Positions 35,637 to 44,595 of a stretch of DNA of 64,000 bases are shown here, piece after piece. The DNA is from Sphingobacterium paludis (GTDB lineage Bacteria > Bacteroidota > Bacteroidia > Sphingobacteriales > Sphingobacteriaceae). The position numbers and the translations under genes are program-made. Below the pieces are notes generated by a model. It had not been told where the DNA came from and did not search any database. It saw only the letters and a program-made list of their open reading frames with translations. Position 1 is the stretch's first letter. Every line of letters starts with the position of its first letter. The stretch lies in NCBI RefSeq assembly GCF_004364125.1, contig NZ_SNZV01000004.1, positions 186,001-250,000 on the forward strand, in the 5' to 3' direction.

Positions 35637-36439
35637 AAGCTGTCGGCTACGGCTAACAAAGGGTCGATATTGACGCCATCAATTTTGTTCCAAAAAGATT
35701 CTACTTTAATAGCTTGAAAATTTACGCAAGCAGGCTGCTGTATTTTTCTATAAAATTTCTCACTTTCCGAAGAAGGTGTTCCGCTGATTGACAAGGAAAT
35801 AATATCCATTTTTATTTTCGTGTCTAGGACTTGAGCATCCATTTCGTTATCGAAATGCATGAACGAGTGATACAGCTCCGAGCTGACCTCGTGGCCGTCT
35901 ATATCAATAGCATTTCCCGCCTGTAGATCTTGTATTAATAACTCTTTGGTTCTTTTCACTCTTCCATATGTCAATAACTCGTTCACCATCTTTTGTTTGA
36001 TCAAGTTTTCCAGATGACCCTGTAAAGTGTGTACCGGTTCAAAAAGGATATAGCGCTGTATGGTATCTGTTTTTTTTGCGAGATGCCAGAGTATGGTGGC
36101 TGCAGCACGTAAGCCGACCACCGAAATTTCAGTGAGGCCGGTTGTCGATTTGAGATAGGCTATCGCATCATCTATGTTCTGCAACCAGCGTTGTGCAGTG
36201 CTTGCTGACAATTTCCCTTGGCTATCACCGCAGCCTTGAAAGTCAAACATCAATACATACTTCCCCCGCCTTGCGAGCCTTCTGCTGAAATCTACTAATG
36301 GCTTTTGCGAACTTTTTTTCTCCTCTGCAAAAGGGTGGCAAACAATGTAAGCATCTTTGCCTGTCCCAGATTCGGGGATAAACAGTGCTCCGTAAAGATC
36401 AATTGCATTACTTCGAAAATAAACTTGGTTTATTTGCAT
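35633..36439 (-). CDS. Alpha/beta hydrolase like exosortase-A-associated hydrolase 2
   Basis: The 268-residue protein has an alpha/beta hydrolase fold with VCHPFAEEKKSSQKPLVDFS and VLMFDFQGCGDSQGKL, two stretches that closely recall the hydrolase 2 family of exosortase-A gene clusters. At the elbow it reads VVGLRAAATIL (about 108-118), so the nucleophile position holds arginine and no serine or cysteine. It may therefore be non-catalytic, or use another residue, and could work as a partner of the coupled hydrolase. It starts 17 bases after the radical SAM gene and overlaps the next gene by 4 bases. Substrate unknown; a role in acyl or peptide handling for the ACP module is inference. Confidence 0.83.
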   Translation of the reverse strand: MQINQVYFRSNAIDLYGALFIPESGTGKDAYIVCHPFAEEKKSSQKPLVDFSRRLARRGKYVLMFDFQGCGDSQGKLSASTAQRWLQNIDDAIAYLKSTTGLTEISVVGLRAAATILWHLAKKTDTIQRYILFEPVHTLQGHLENLIKQKMVNELLTYGRVKRTKELLIQDLQAGNAIDIDGHEVSSELYHSFMHFDNEMDAQVLDTKIKMDIISLSISGTPSSESEKFYRKIQQPACVNFQAIKVESFWNKIDGVNIDPLLAVADSL

Positions 36440-36456
36440 GCTCTTGATTCTATCTG

Positions 36457-37632
36457 TTAGATGCCATTGGCATAAAGAATTTCACACTTGGAGCAGATGT
36501 CCATAAGCTGATTGTTCTGAATGTCCCTAAATTTTGTGAATTTCTCGCCTTTCCAGATTTCTTCCAAAGATTTGTTGTTCAAATTTCCGACATTAAATTC
36601 CGGAAACTTCTTGCAGGGTGTAACCTGGCCACTCGGCAGCAGATCTATTCTGTTGGACACGCCAAGACACATCTTTTTATCTTGTGCTGGTTTTACACTA
36701 CCTTCAATATATTCAATCAAATCTTTTGTGGTCAGGTCTGGATGAAAACGAACCCGGATATTCCACCTTCTGTCTATAATTTCTTTCATCTGTTGCTTAA
36801 GTTCTTCGATCTTATCGCTGCTGATTTTGAAATCAAAAGAATGCCAAGAGTTGGTTATCCCTTTTCCCATACCCATCCACCAGAACTTGCTATCAAAGTA
36901 TTCATCCATTCTATCGGCCACGGATGGCGGAACGAACCAAGGGAAATTGAGGTATAACGTGTCAATGCCTTTAGATTCCCAGTACGCACAAAATTCCACC
37001 ATATTGGGAATCAAACCATCACTGATTACGGCTTCCACGGAAAGCGTGCCCTTAAACTGTCCCTCTTTCTTCAAGCGAATAAGTTGATCAAGGTTATTGA
37101 CGATTTTTTCATACGTACCCTTACCTCTTATTTCATTGTGAATATCTTCCGGTCCTTCAATACTCACTAATACGGTGAGGCAGTCGGATATTTGTAGAAG
37201 GGAATCCATTTTCGTGTGTAAAGTAACCCCGTTTGTACAAAGAACCGTTTCGCGGGGGTCTGCTGCAATTAGATTGATCAGTTTATCCCAATGCGCATAC
37301 AAGGTGGGCTCGCCGCCCCAAAGGTATAACGATGATTTTGCTTCCTTTGTTTTATTGAAAAGCTCGCTGACAATGTCGAAACTTAAATCACCATCCTTTT
37401 TTAATTCTTCTTTGTCTAGGGCATGATGATAGCCGCCTTCATCCCATTGGAAACAATGTGTACAGCGCAGGTTGCATCGGTTCGTTAGCTTTAGACCGAT
37501 TTCCGTGGGCACATCAAGTGCAAAAGTGGGGTCTTTTTCCCGTGCCGACGCGCATTCGCGTGTACTACGCATCTTTTGCTTGATCTTATTGATCGCATTT
37601 GGCGTGTACTGTAAATTTGTCCTTGGTTGCAT
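36457..37632 (-). CDS. Radical SAM protein with SPASM-type C-terminus
   Basis: The 391-residue protein has a radical SAM core: GLKLTNRCNLRCTHCFQWDE with CxxxCxxC at residues 53, 57 and 60, and YLWGGEPTLYAHWD (GGEPT motif). C-terminal cysteines in KKMCLGVSNRIDLLPSGQVT, PCKKFPEFNVGNL and MDICSKCEILY fit a SPASM/twitch auxiliary cluster. Such enzymes modify peptides or sugars by hydrogen abstraction. It leads an operon with the two hydrolase genes (18-base gap), so the three proteins act together. There is no small precursor-peptide gene that I can see next to it. Carbohydrate or acyl substrate is as likely as a peptide. Confidence 0.9.
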   Translation of the reverse strand: MQPRTNLQYTPNAINKIKQKMRSTRECASAREKDPTFALDVPTEIGLKLTNRCNLRCTHCFQWDEGGYHHALDKEELKKDGDLSFDIVSELFNKTKEAKSSLYLWGGEPTLYAHWDKLINLIAADPRETVLCTNGVTLHTKMDSLLQISDCLTVLVSIEGPEDIHNEIRGKGTYEKIVNNLDQLIRLKKEGQFKGTLSVEAVISDGLIPNMVEFCAYWESKGIDTLYLNFPWFVPPSVADRMDEYFDSKFWWMGMGKGITNSWHSFDFKISSDKIEELKQQMKEIIDRRWNIRVRFHPDLTTKDLIEYIEGSVKPAQDKKMCLGVSNRIDLLPSGQVTPCKKFPEFNVGNLNNKSLEEIWKGEKFTKFRDIQNNQLMDICSKCEILYANGI

Positions 37633-37936
37633 AATATAGAATTTAAGGTGGTTGCTGATTATAGCTTGTTTACGATCACGAGCTATGTTAATTTATTTAT
37701 GTCAACTTATTTTAAAAAGCAGCTTTACGTCTTTGTAGGTGCGTAAACGGGTATCTATCAATACATCAATAAATATAGTAAATCATGTTTAATAAAAAAA
37801 CAATTAAAACACATATTTACAGGTGATTACATTTTGTCAATAAAGTATAAAAAAAAGAATTATGTAATATGGAAGCAGATGAAGTACACTTTCCTAGAGC
37901 CCGGCGCTGTCAGAAAGTGTACTCGTTTGTTTTGAA
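37633..37936. other. AT-rich intergenic region between radical SAM operon and SusD
   Basis: This stretch holds no gene. It is AT-rich with long runs of A and T, and should contain the promoter for the radical SAM operon in its left part. Its right end carries a perfect inverted repeat (37883-37923) just beyond the SusD stop. I see no further structure. Confidence 0.6.
37883..37923 (-). terminator. Perfect 11-base inverted repeat after SusD
   Basis: Arms 37883-37893 (AGTACACTTTC) and 37913-37923 are perfect complements with a 19-base spacer. On the minus strand it follows the SusD stop (37937) by 13 bases, fitting a transcript end or 3' stabiliser. No T-run follows the stem directly, so a Rho-independent role is uncertain. 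Confidence 0.55.
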
Positions 37937-39691
37937 CTACCAGCCGGGGTTTTGGGTGAGTTCCACACCATTGCTTTTGTAAAGCGAAATCTGATCGATA
38001 GGAATCGGATCCAGATAATACTTATCATTGACCAATCGCTTAATGGCATTGGACGGGATAATATACCCTTCATTTCCCCCGTCGACGGTTATGCCATTCA
38101 ATTGACTTGGAGGATAGTTCGATTTTACAATATAAGCTCCTCTGTTTATCGTTGGATTTTTATCCGTATCTGCATAATCGAGCTTTTTCCAACGACGTAG
38201 ATCGTTTAATCGTTGTCCCTCAAACATCAGTTCTGATCGTCTCTCGCGGCGAATTTCCCACAAGATGCTTGATACACTTGCATCGCGCGCGGGATCATTA
38301 TAAGGCGTGCCATTTACCGCAGGCTGATTAGCAATCAGTTCCAAGCGGGGGAGGCCTACGCCGTTTCTGCTACGAAGCACGTTAATCGATTTGTCTAAAT
38401 CTTGCTGTGTTAATGTGCCTAGCTCTGCTGTAGCTTCTGCATAGTTTACAAGTACTTCGCCGTAGCGCAAGATCGGTGCATCCGTCACGTTTAATTGACC
38501 ACTACCGATAGGTAGATTTCGAAGGCTCTCGTTTAGAAATTTGTGTACGGAATAGCCAGAGAATGCGTAGTTAGAAACGGTGTTCAACATACGGAGTTGT
38601 GGAACGATGGTCTGGGCCATGCGGCCATCGCGATTTGCCAATGCACTTTGCACAGTTCTGTCGCCATTGTACTGCGGCGAAAGACCGATGGGAAGTCCGT
38701 CGTTAAGCAAGTAACTATCAATTGCATTTTTAGATGCACCTGCTTGCGGCTCAAGGTTATTGAACGACATTAAGCTGTGCTGCAACACACCTTCGGCATA
38801 TTCTTTGAAAAGAATAACCTCACGATTGCCTTTAAGCGATTCGGAACTAAACAAACCTCGGTAGTCGCTGGCTAAGCTGTAAGCGCCGCTGTTAATTATT
38901 TGTTCTGCCGCCCATTTTGACGCTTCTAAATACTCTTTGGATTTAGCTTCGTCGATTTGGTGATATTTTAACCAAGTTCCTTCGAATAAAAATACCCGTG
39001 CCATATAAGCTAGTACCACATATTTGTTGACGGCTTGCTGCGCTGGGCCATCCGCAGAGCGCACACTTTCTGCAGCAAATCTGAAGTCTTCCAGCACTTT
39101 GTCCATTACAAAAATCCGGGAATCGCGTGTTTTGTACAAATCAGCGTCATCTTCGGTCAATACCCGGTCTATGTAGGGGACATTGCCAAATAAGTTGACA
39201 AAATTTGCGTACTCAAGCCCCCTGAAAAAGCGGCCTATACCCAACCAGTGATTTTGCACTTCTTCTGCCAGATTCGCTTTGGGTACACTCTCGATAAAAT
39301 GGTTGGCTTTGCGTATGCGGGAGTAATATGACGTTACACCTGCTGGTGTTTGGCTTGTGGGTAAAGCGGGCGACCAGCCGCCCCCGGATGTAGGCACATT
39401 AATGATAAACTCCGTAATAATGTTTTCATTGGGCGTCTGTGGTGTAAAGTCATCGTTGATAAACTGCCCTTGAAAATAGGATCCCCACGTAAAACCTTGA
39501 CCATACCCTTTGAAATAGTAATTGTAGAAACCATACGTATAGGTACGGATATTGTTTTCGGAGGACCAGAACGCCGGATCGGTCAATTGGTCCAGCGGAT
39601 CTTTGGTTAAAAAATCATCTCCCAAAAAATCTTTCGAGCAGGACGACATAGACAGAACGCCTGCTATTGCTATATATTTTAATAGTTTCAT
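37937..39691 (-). CDS. SusD/RagB-family nutrient-binding lipoprotein
   Basis: The 584-residue lipoprotein has signal MKLLKYIAIAGVLSMSSC with Cys 18, then SKDFLGDDFLTKDPLDQLTD, a common start in SusD proteins. TPR-like helices (WLGIGRFFRGLEYANFVNLF, then GNVPYID) and the C-terminal block DAPILRYGEVLVNYAEATAE, SILWEIRRERRSELMFEGQR, then LNDLRRWKKLD are the SusD hallmarks. It caps the SusC channel, whose stop lies 2 bases upstream, and binds the substrate at the cell surface. The same transcript begins with a DUF1343 muramidase gene, so peptidoglycan-derived sugars are a plausible ligand. Confidence 0.95.
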   Translation of the reverse strand: MKLLKYIAIAGVLSMSSCSKDFLGDDFLTKDPLDQLTDPAFWSSENNIRTYTYGFYNYYFKGYGQGFTWGSYFQGQFINDDFTPQTPNENIITEFIINVPTSGGGWSPALPTSQTPAGVTSYYSRIRKANHFIESVPKANLAEEVQNHWLGIGRFFRGLEYANFVNLFGNVPYIDRVLTEDDADLYKTRDSRIFVMDKVLEDFRFAAESVRSADGPAQQAVNKYVVLAYMARVFLFEGTWLKYHQIDEAKSKEYLEASKWAAEQIINSGAYSLASDYRGLFSSESLKGNREVILFKEYAEGVLQHSLMSFNNLEPQAGASKNAIDSYLLNDGLPIGLSPQYNGDRTVQSALANRDGRMAQTIVPQLRMLNTVSNYAFSGYSVHKFLNESLRNLPIGSGQLNVTDAPILRYGEVLVNYAEATAELGTLTQQDLDKSINVLRSRNGVGLPRLELIANQPAVNGTPYNDPARDASVSSILWEIRRERRSELMFEGQRLNDLRRWKKLDYADTDKNPTINRGAYIVKSNYPPSQLNGITVDGGNEGYIIPSNAIKRLVNDKYYLDPIPIDQISLYKSNGVELTQNPGW

Positions 39692-39693
39692 GT

Positions 39694-42600
39694 CTAAAAA
39701 GTTAATTGAAGGCCCAATGAAAATGTTCTGCGGTATGGATAAGAACGTCCAAAAGAGTTCTGATCTCTTATACCATTCTCTGTGTAATCTGTCTCAGGAT
39801 CAATCGGGATGTTGAGGTTGTCGAATTCCAATAGGTTTTCGCCCGAGAAGAAGACCCTAAATTTAGAGATTTTGGCTTTCTCCAATACCGTAGCTGGAAT
39901 GGTATACCCGAAGGTCAGATTTTTCAAGCGCAAATACGACATGTCTAACAGGTATTGCGTTTGTGGCATGTGGTTCATGGACGTGTTGCTTTGGTTTTGA
40001 TTCGTTGGCCGGTAGTAAAATGCTCCTGTATTCTCTGGCGTCCAGTAATCCATTTGGTGTGCATACCAGGCTTCAGCAGGGCGCCATCCCGGTACTGCAA
40101 AGTCGCCACCGACCCAATTGTCTCGTTTTCCCACACCCTGTAGGAAGAAACCTAAATCAAATCCTTTAAACGAAAAATCTGCACGGAAGCCGTATTGGTA
40201 GCGCGGGTTGGAGTTGCCGATGATTCTTCTGTCACCGGGGTTTCCGACAGTTCCATCACCTACTCCAATCACACCGTCGCCGTTCAAATCCCTATACTTC
40301 ACATCTCCCGGACCATATCGAAATGTCGGTGTTTCATAGAATGCTTGTGAAGGGATTCCATCCTTCAATGTATAGCTTCCATCACTATTTATATTAAAGT
40401 CATCCACCTGAAATAGGCGATCTGTTTCATATCCCCAGATTTCACCAATGACTTTTCCACTATAGTTGGATGATGAGCCGTTAGCATTGATCTGCGCCTG
40501 GCCATCAAATTTCGTGATTGTTTCCTTATAATCGGATAGCTGTCCGGCCAAACGCATGGTGAAGCCATTGTTAAAGCTGTGGTTGTAGGCGAGCTCTAAT
40601 TCCCAGCCGTTGGTCTGCATCTCTCCAAAATTCCGCAACGGCGATGGTGCTCCGAAGCTCGATGGCAAAATAACACCGCCGGTAATCAGGTCGGAGACCG
40701 TTCTTCTGTATCGATTGAAGGTCACATTAAATTTATTGTTAAAGAATGCTGCATCAATCCCGATCTCTCGCGTCGTTACCGTTTCCCACGTCAGATCTTG
40801 CGATACGATAGAGGGCGTAGTCATGGTATTCTGGTTTACGCCGTCGATTACCCAATTTGTGGGTGCTTGGCTCAAAGTAGAGAGGTAAAGGCCGGTCGGC
40901 ACGGTTTGGTTTCCGACGCTTCCCCAAGATGCTCTTACTTTCAAGAAATTAAGATAAGGCTTAGACCAGTCCATAAATTCTTCTTGGGTAAGCACATAAC
41001 CAGCGGAGATGGCTGGAAAAAATCCCCAGACATTATCCCTGTTGAAGCGTGAAGATCCGTCGTACCTCGCTAACACTTCGAGTAAATATTTGTTGTCGTA
41101 GTCGTAGTTTACACGTCCGAAGAACCCCAATGTAGACCAATGGGAAGCGCCTGAACTCGTAGACATCTCGCCAGTAGCCAGGCCCAATTGTGGATAATTT
41201 TGGTCAAGAAGGCCTAGCCGCTGTCCCCAGATATTATCCGATTGGAAAAGCTCTGCGTTTGCGCCGGCCATAAACTTGAAGTTGTGTTGCTCAAAACTTT
41301 TATCATAGGTCGCGTACATGTTTGCCACGTGGCGATCTCTTATGGTGCGTTCTTTGCGCGCACGGTTGTAGGCTGCGCCCGTATAGGTGAGGTATTCGAA
41401 TTCGTTTTTGTTCCAAAAATCCCATCCGGTAACGGTTCCTCCATTTTCGTCATAACGCGTGATAAATTGCGAATACGTATAATCTGCATCAAGCGTAAGT
41501 CCGGGCATGATTTTGGCCTGTCCACCAAAAGTAAAACGGGCCATGTTAAAGTTCCTTTCATTCATATTGGCCTGTTGCACATCGGTAATCGCATTCCGCA
41601 TGGGCAACCCATCAATAGTTCCGTAAGGGAAGTTTCGTGGCCAGCGGTACAGATAAAAGAGCGGTTCGTACACATCGCCATTGAAGGAGAAGGGTTTGCT
41701 TACGTCAGATGCTGTGTATAAAATTTTTGCAAAACCTGTCAGCCAGTCGGTGATATCTGCATTTATCCCCAGGTTGAAATTGTAGCGGTTATATTTGTCG
41801 GTGTTATCCTTTAAAATGCCGGTTTGCGAAATCAGTCCAAACCCAGCATTGTAGTTAATTTTATCGGATCCGCCAGAGACACTTAAGTTGTGATTTTGCT
41901 GCGGTGTATATTTCTTCATGAACATATCTTCAGCATCCCAGGTACGATGGAAGTACAAATAGCCATCTTTCACTTCATAATCCCGGCCTTCAAGCATATC
42001 CAATCCTAAATTTTGGCCGCCATATAACCGATCCCATTCTTCCATCTTTTGAATAGCGTACTCATCGTAGCGGGTGCCGAGATTGACATATCCGGCCAGA
42101 GCGGGGTTGGTGCGTTGCATGGCCAGTAAGCCTGCTCGTGCACCTTCGGCGCCGCCTGCTATCACCGGAGTGCGCGTCAAGGTTTGTATGGCAAAATTGT
42201 TGGAATAGTTTACCGCCGTCTTGGTGTTTCTTTTCCCGGACTTCGTCTTGATCAATATCACCCCCCATGCCGCTCTTGAGCCGTATATGGCTGCTGAGGC
42301 ATCTTTAACGACAGACATCGTCTCAATGTCTGTTGGGTTGATCATGGACAAGCTAGGAACCTCCACGCCGTCAACAAGGATTAACGGTGATGCGCCGCCC
42401 TGTGTTTGCAGTGAGCCGGTTACACCCCGCAAACGTATCGTGGGGTCACCGCCTAGATCACCACTGGGCGTAGAAACAGCTAAACCAGAAACAGCGCCTT
42501 GCAAGGCTCTTCCGACATCCGTAATAGGACGCGTTTCGAACGTTTTTTCCGTGTTAACGGTAGAGACGGCACCTGTAACATTGGATCGCTTCTGTGTACC

Positions 42601-42978
42601 GTAGCCCACCACGACGACCTCATCAACGGTTCTGGCATCAGATTGTAATTCTACATTCATCGCGTTTGCGCTTACCGCAAGTTCCCTAGTTTCATATCCT
42701 AAGCTGCGAAATTGCAACGTCGCGCCTACGGGTGCTACAATTGTAAACTGGCCATTTTCATCGGTTTGTGTGGAAACAGAAGAGCCTACAAGCGCCACCG
42801 TTACACCAGCCAGTGGGCCATTCGTGTCTGATACCGTTCCCCGCGCCGTATGTTGTTGATCACCCATAGAGCGAGGCCAGTCTGTTTTGGGGCTAAACGA
42901 ATGTCGTGGTGCAAACTCGTGCCCCTGTGCATTCAAAATAACTCCCAATGCAGCAGAGAAAAGTAATGTTCTTCTCAT
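39694..42978 (-). CDS. SusC/RagA-type TonB-linked outer membrane receptor
   Basis: This full-length SusC of 1094 residues begins with a signal sequence (MRRTLLFSAALGVILNAQGH), then a carboxypeptidase-like domain (RGTVSDTNGPLAGVTVALVG). The SusC signature DEVVVVGYGTQKRSNVTGAV follows, then the plug and a 22-strand-type barrel ending RRTFSLGLQLTF. It imports substrate across the outer membrane with TonB energy, together with the SusD encoded 2 bases downstream. A DUF1343 gene lies 49 bases upstream and is probably cotranscribed, so a MurNAc-containing ligand is likely. No anti-sigma or sensor gene for this receptor is adjacent. Confidence 0.96.
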   Translation of the reverse strand: MRRTLLFSAALGVILNAQGHEFAPRHSFSPKTDWPRSMGDQQHTARGTVSDTNGPLAGVTVALVGSSVSTQTDENGQFTIVAPVGATLQFRSLGYETRELAVSANAMNVELQSDARTVDEVVVVGYGTQKRSNVTGAVSTVNTEKTFETRPITDVGRALQGAVSGLAVSTPSGDLGGDPTIRLRGVTGSLQTQGGASPLILVDGVEVPSLSMINPTDIETMSVVKDASAAIYGSRAAWGVILIKTKSGKRNTKTAVNYSNNFAIQTLTRTPVIAGGAEGARAGLLAMQRTNPALAGYVNLGTRYDEYAIQKMEEWDRLYGGQNLGLDMLEGRDYEVKDGYLYFHRTWDAEDMFMKKYTPQQNHNLSVSGGSDKINYNAGFGLISQTGILKDNTDKYNRYNFNLGINADITDWLTGFAKILYTASDVSKPFSFNGDVYEPLFYLYRWPRNFPYGTIDGLPMRNAITDVQQANMNERNFNMARFTFGGQAKIMPGLTLDADYTYSQFITRYDENGGTVTGWDFWNKNEFEYLTYTGAAYNRARKERTIRDRHVANMYATYDKSFEQHNFKFMAGANAELFQSDNIWGQRLGLLDQNYPQLGLATGEMSTSSGASHWSTLGFFGRVNYDYDNKYLLEVLARYDGSSRFNRDNVWGFFPAISAGYVLTQEEFMDWSKPYLNFLKVRASWGSVGNQTVPTGLYLSTLSQAPTNWVIDGVNQNTMTTPSIVSQDLTWETVTTREIGIDAAFFNNKFNVTFNRYRRTVSDLITGGVILPSSFGAPSPLRNFGEMQTNGWELELAYNHSFNNGFTMRLAGQLSDYKETITKFDGQAQINANGSSSNYSGKVIGEIWGYETDRLFQVDDFNINSDGSYTLKDGIPSQAFYETPTFRYGPGDVKYRDLNGDGVIGVGDGTVGNPGDRRIIGNSNPRYQYGFRADFSFKGFDLGFFLQGVGKRDNWVGGDFAVPGWRPAEAWYAHQMDYWTPENTGAFYYRPTNQNQSNTSMNHMPQTQYLLDMSYLRLKNLTFGYTIPATVLEKAKISKFRVFFSGENLLEFDNLNIPIDPETDYTENGIRDQNSFGRSYPYRRTFSLGLQLTF

Positions 42979-43027
42979 AATTATAGTCGTTAGTTTATTT
43001 GTTGTTCAATCTTTTGTTAAAAAAAAC

Positions 43028-44266
43028 TTATTCAAAATCGGTATAGAGCAAATATTTTTTTCGCATCGTTTTATATGCGTCCAACTCTGGCTTCCAAGAT
43101 TCCTTAATTTGTTCTTCTGTTTTTCCTGCAATAATTTGCTTTCTCAGTTCATCGGTACCGGCGAGCTTGTCGAAAAACTCGGCTCGGCTAAAGAACTTAC
43201 TTTTATCCGGCATCTTGTTGTAGAAATCAATGACATATTTCAGGGTAAACTTATGTTTGTTCGCATCAACACTTCTTAGGTCTAGGCCGTAGTTAACGAC
43301 ACCTTTCCCTTCGACGTGCTTAGCCATTCCCGATTTTTCGCCTGGCGTAAATTTAAAATCACCAAATACCGGATCGGGATATCCGATCACTTGAAAAGGC
43401 CAGTCTGTGCCTCTTCCTTCCGATATGGCGGTGCCTTCGAAAAGACATAAAGAACCGTATAGCCGCACGGCGAGATGGTTCGGCAGCGATGGCGATGGTA
43501 TAATGGGAAGTTCATACATCATCGTGTGATCGTAGTTCTTAACCGGGATTACCGTTAGGCTGCATTGTCGCCCTTCTTCCAGCCACCGTTCACCGTTAAT
43601 CATTTGTGCCATTTCGCCCATCGTCAAACCGTGCATGATTGCAACCTTATGAAAAGAGATATCGGCTTTAAATTTATCGTCTTTACGTACGGGGCCGTCT
43701 ACTTGATCTCCATTTGGATTTGGACGATCCAGTACAATAACTTGTTTTCCATGTTTGGCGCAAAGGTCCATCACATGGTGCATGGAAGTCATGTAGGTAT
43801 AGAATCGTGCGCCTACATCTTGTAGATCAAAGAGCATCACATCAATAGACTGAATGATCGAATCCTGCTTTGCATTGCCTCCGTATAAGGTGTACAAGGG
43901 AAGCCCTGTTTTTTTATCGGTTTCGTTCCCAACTTTCTCGCCACGTTCGATGTCGCCGCGAAAGCCATGCTCGGGCGCAAATGCGAAGTGCAGGTCGACA
44001 TTGTTATCAAGTAGGATATCCACCAAATGCTCTTTTTGATCACCCACGATTGTGGTTTGGTTTCCCATCAGCCCTACCTTTTTGTCTTTTAAGAGCGGCA
44101 AGTATTCGTCTAGCTGATCGGCTCCAGGTAAAATTTCAAGAGTCTGGGTGGTTGAATCTGTGGATACGCTTGTTGTTTGCGTGCTGTTTCCCGACTGACA
44201 AGATAATAGAATGAATTCGAGAATTATCAGTAGGGCGGTGATTTTGAATTTAGGCGTAGTGCTCAT
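43028..44266 (-). CDS. DUF1343 lipoprotein, NamZ-type exo-beta-N-acetylmuramidase
   Basis: With the start at 44266 (MSTTPKFKITALLIILEFIL, then LSC) the product is a 412-residue lipoprotein; ATG 44278 is an alternative. It contains the DUF1343 family, which includes NamZ enzymes that remove terminal MurNAc from peptidoglycan fragments. Family marks are FAPEHGFRGDIERGEKVGNE, MLFDLQDVGARFYTYM, LDRPNPNGDQVDGPV and LFEGTAISEGRGTDWPFQVI. It leads an operon with SusC and SusD, which makes it a surface enzyme that feeds the transporter. A second copy of the family sits at 55255-56445. Substrate is known for other members, inferred here. Confidence 0.9.
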   Translation of the reverse strand: MSTTPKFKITALLIILEFILLSCQSGNSTQTTSVSTDSTTQTLEILPGADQLDEYLPLLKDKKVGLMGNQTTIVGDQKEHLVDILLDNNVDLHFAFAPEHGFRGDIERGEKVGNETDKKTGLPLYTLYGGNAKQDSIIQSIDVMLFDLQDVGARFYTYMTSMHHVMDLCAKHGKQVIVLDRPNPNGDQVDGPVRKDDKFKADISFHKVAIMHGLTMGEMAQMINGERWLEEGRQCSLTVIPVKNYDHTMMYELPIIPSPSLPNHLAVRLYGSLCLFEGTAISEGRGTDWPFQVIGYPDPVFGDFKFTPGEKSGMAKHVEGKGVVNYGLDLRSVDANKHKFTLKYVIDFYNKMPDKSKFFSRAEFFDKLAGTDELRKQIIAGKTEEQIKESWKPELDAYKTMRKKYLLYTDFE

Positions 44267-44323
44267 CGTCTGAATCATTGATTATCACATAAAAGTAGAA
44301 AAAAAATGCATAATCATGCATGT

Positions 44324-44357
44324 TTTGCAAAAAAATTACCAAAAATAATTAGCTTTG
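44324..44357 (+). promoter_or_regulatory. Promoter candidate facing the sugar transferase
   Basis: TTTG at 44324-44327 and TAGCTTTG at 44350-44357 are separated by 22 bases and fit the Bacteroidota -33/-7 pattern. The transcript would start near 44363, far from the gene at 44596. Confidence 0.5.
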
Positions 44358-44368
44358 ATGTAATTCAA
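44340..44368 (-). promoter_or_regulatory. Promoter candidate of the NamZ-SusC-SusD operon
   Basis: On the minus strand TTG (44368-44366) precedes TATTTTTG (44347-44340) by 18 bases. The start would be near 44334, giving a leader of about 60 bases. It overlaps the plus-strand promoter, so the two may exclude each other. Confidence 0.5.
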
Positions 44369-44595
44369 GATTTAAAACAAGTACAAACTTGCACGCTTGC
44401 GCCTGATAAATCCTTTTAGGGCTAACACAAAACCTATCTAGCGGCGGTGAGCTATGGTTAAGTGCATATTAAGCAATGTTTTGCCAAAAAAAATTCGGCG
44501 ATGATAGATCAGTAATCTCGCTTTGGAACGATTGGGAAAAATCGATATAAAGAAATATATTTCAGAAAAAATAGTGTTAATTATGATCACGTGAC

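Larger units (their letters stand above)
44279..44595. other. Divergent promoter region between NamZ operon and sugar transferase
   Basis: These 317 bases hold no gene. Two oppositely oriented -33/-7 promoter candidates overlap at 44324-44368, and a TGCATAATCATGCA palindrome lies at 44307-44320. The right half is AT-rich; a leader of more than 200 bases would precede the sugar transferase if the plus-strand promoter is used. Confidence 0.55.

Noticed and set aside
36457..37632. RiPP peptide cluster around the radical SAM gene
   Set aside because: I find no small precursor-peptide gene in the flanking 300 bases or between the operon genes, so a peptide substrate is not supported.
41242..41721. 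159-codon antisense frame inside SusC
   Set aside because: Shadow of the SusC frame; SusC coding is certain here.
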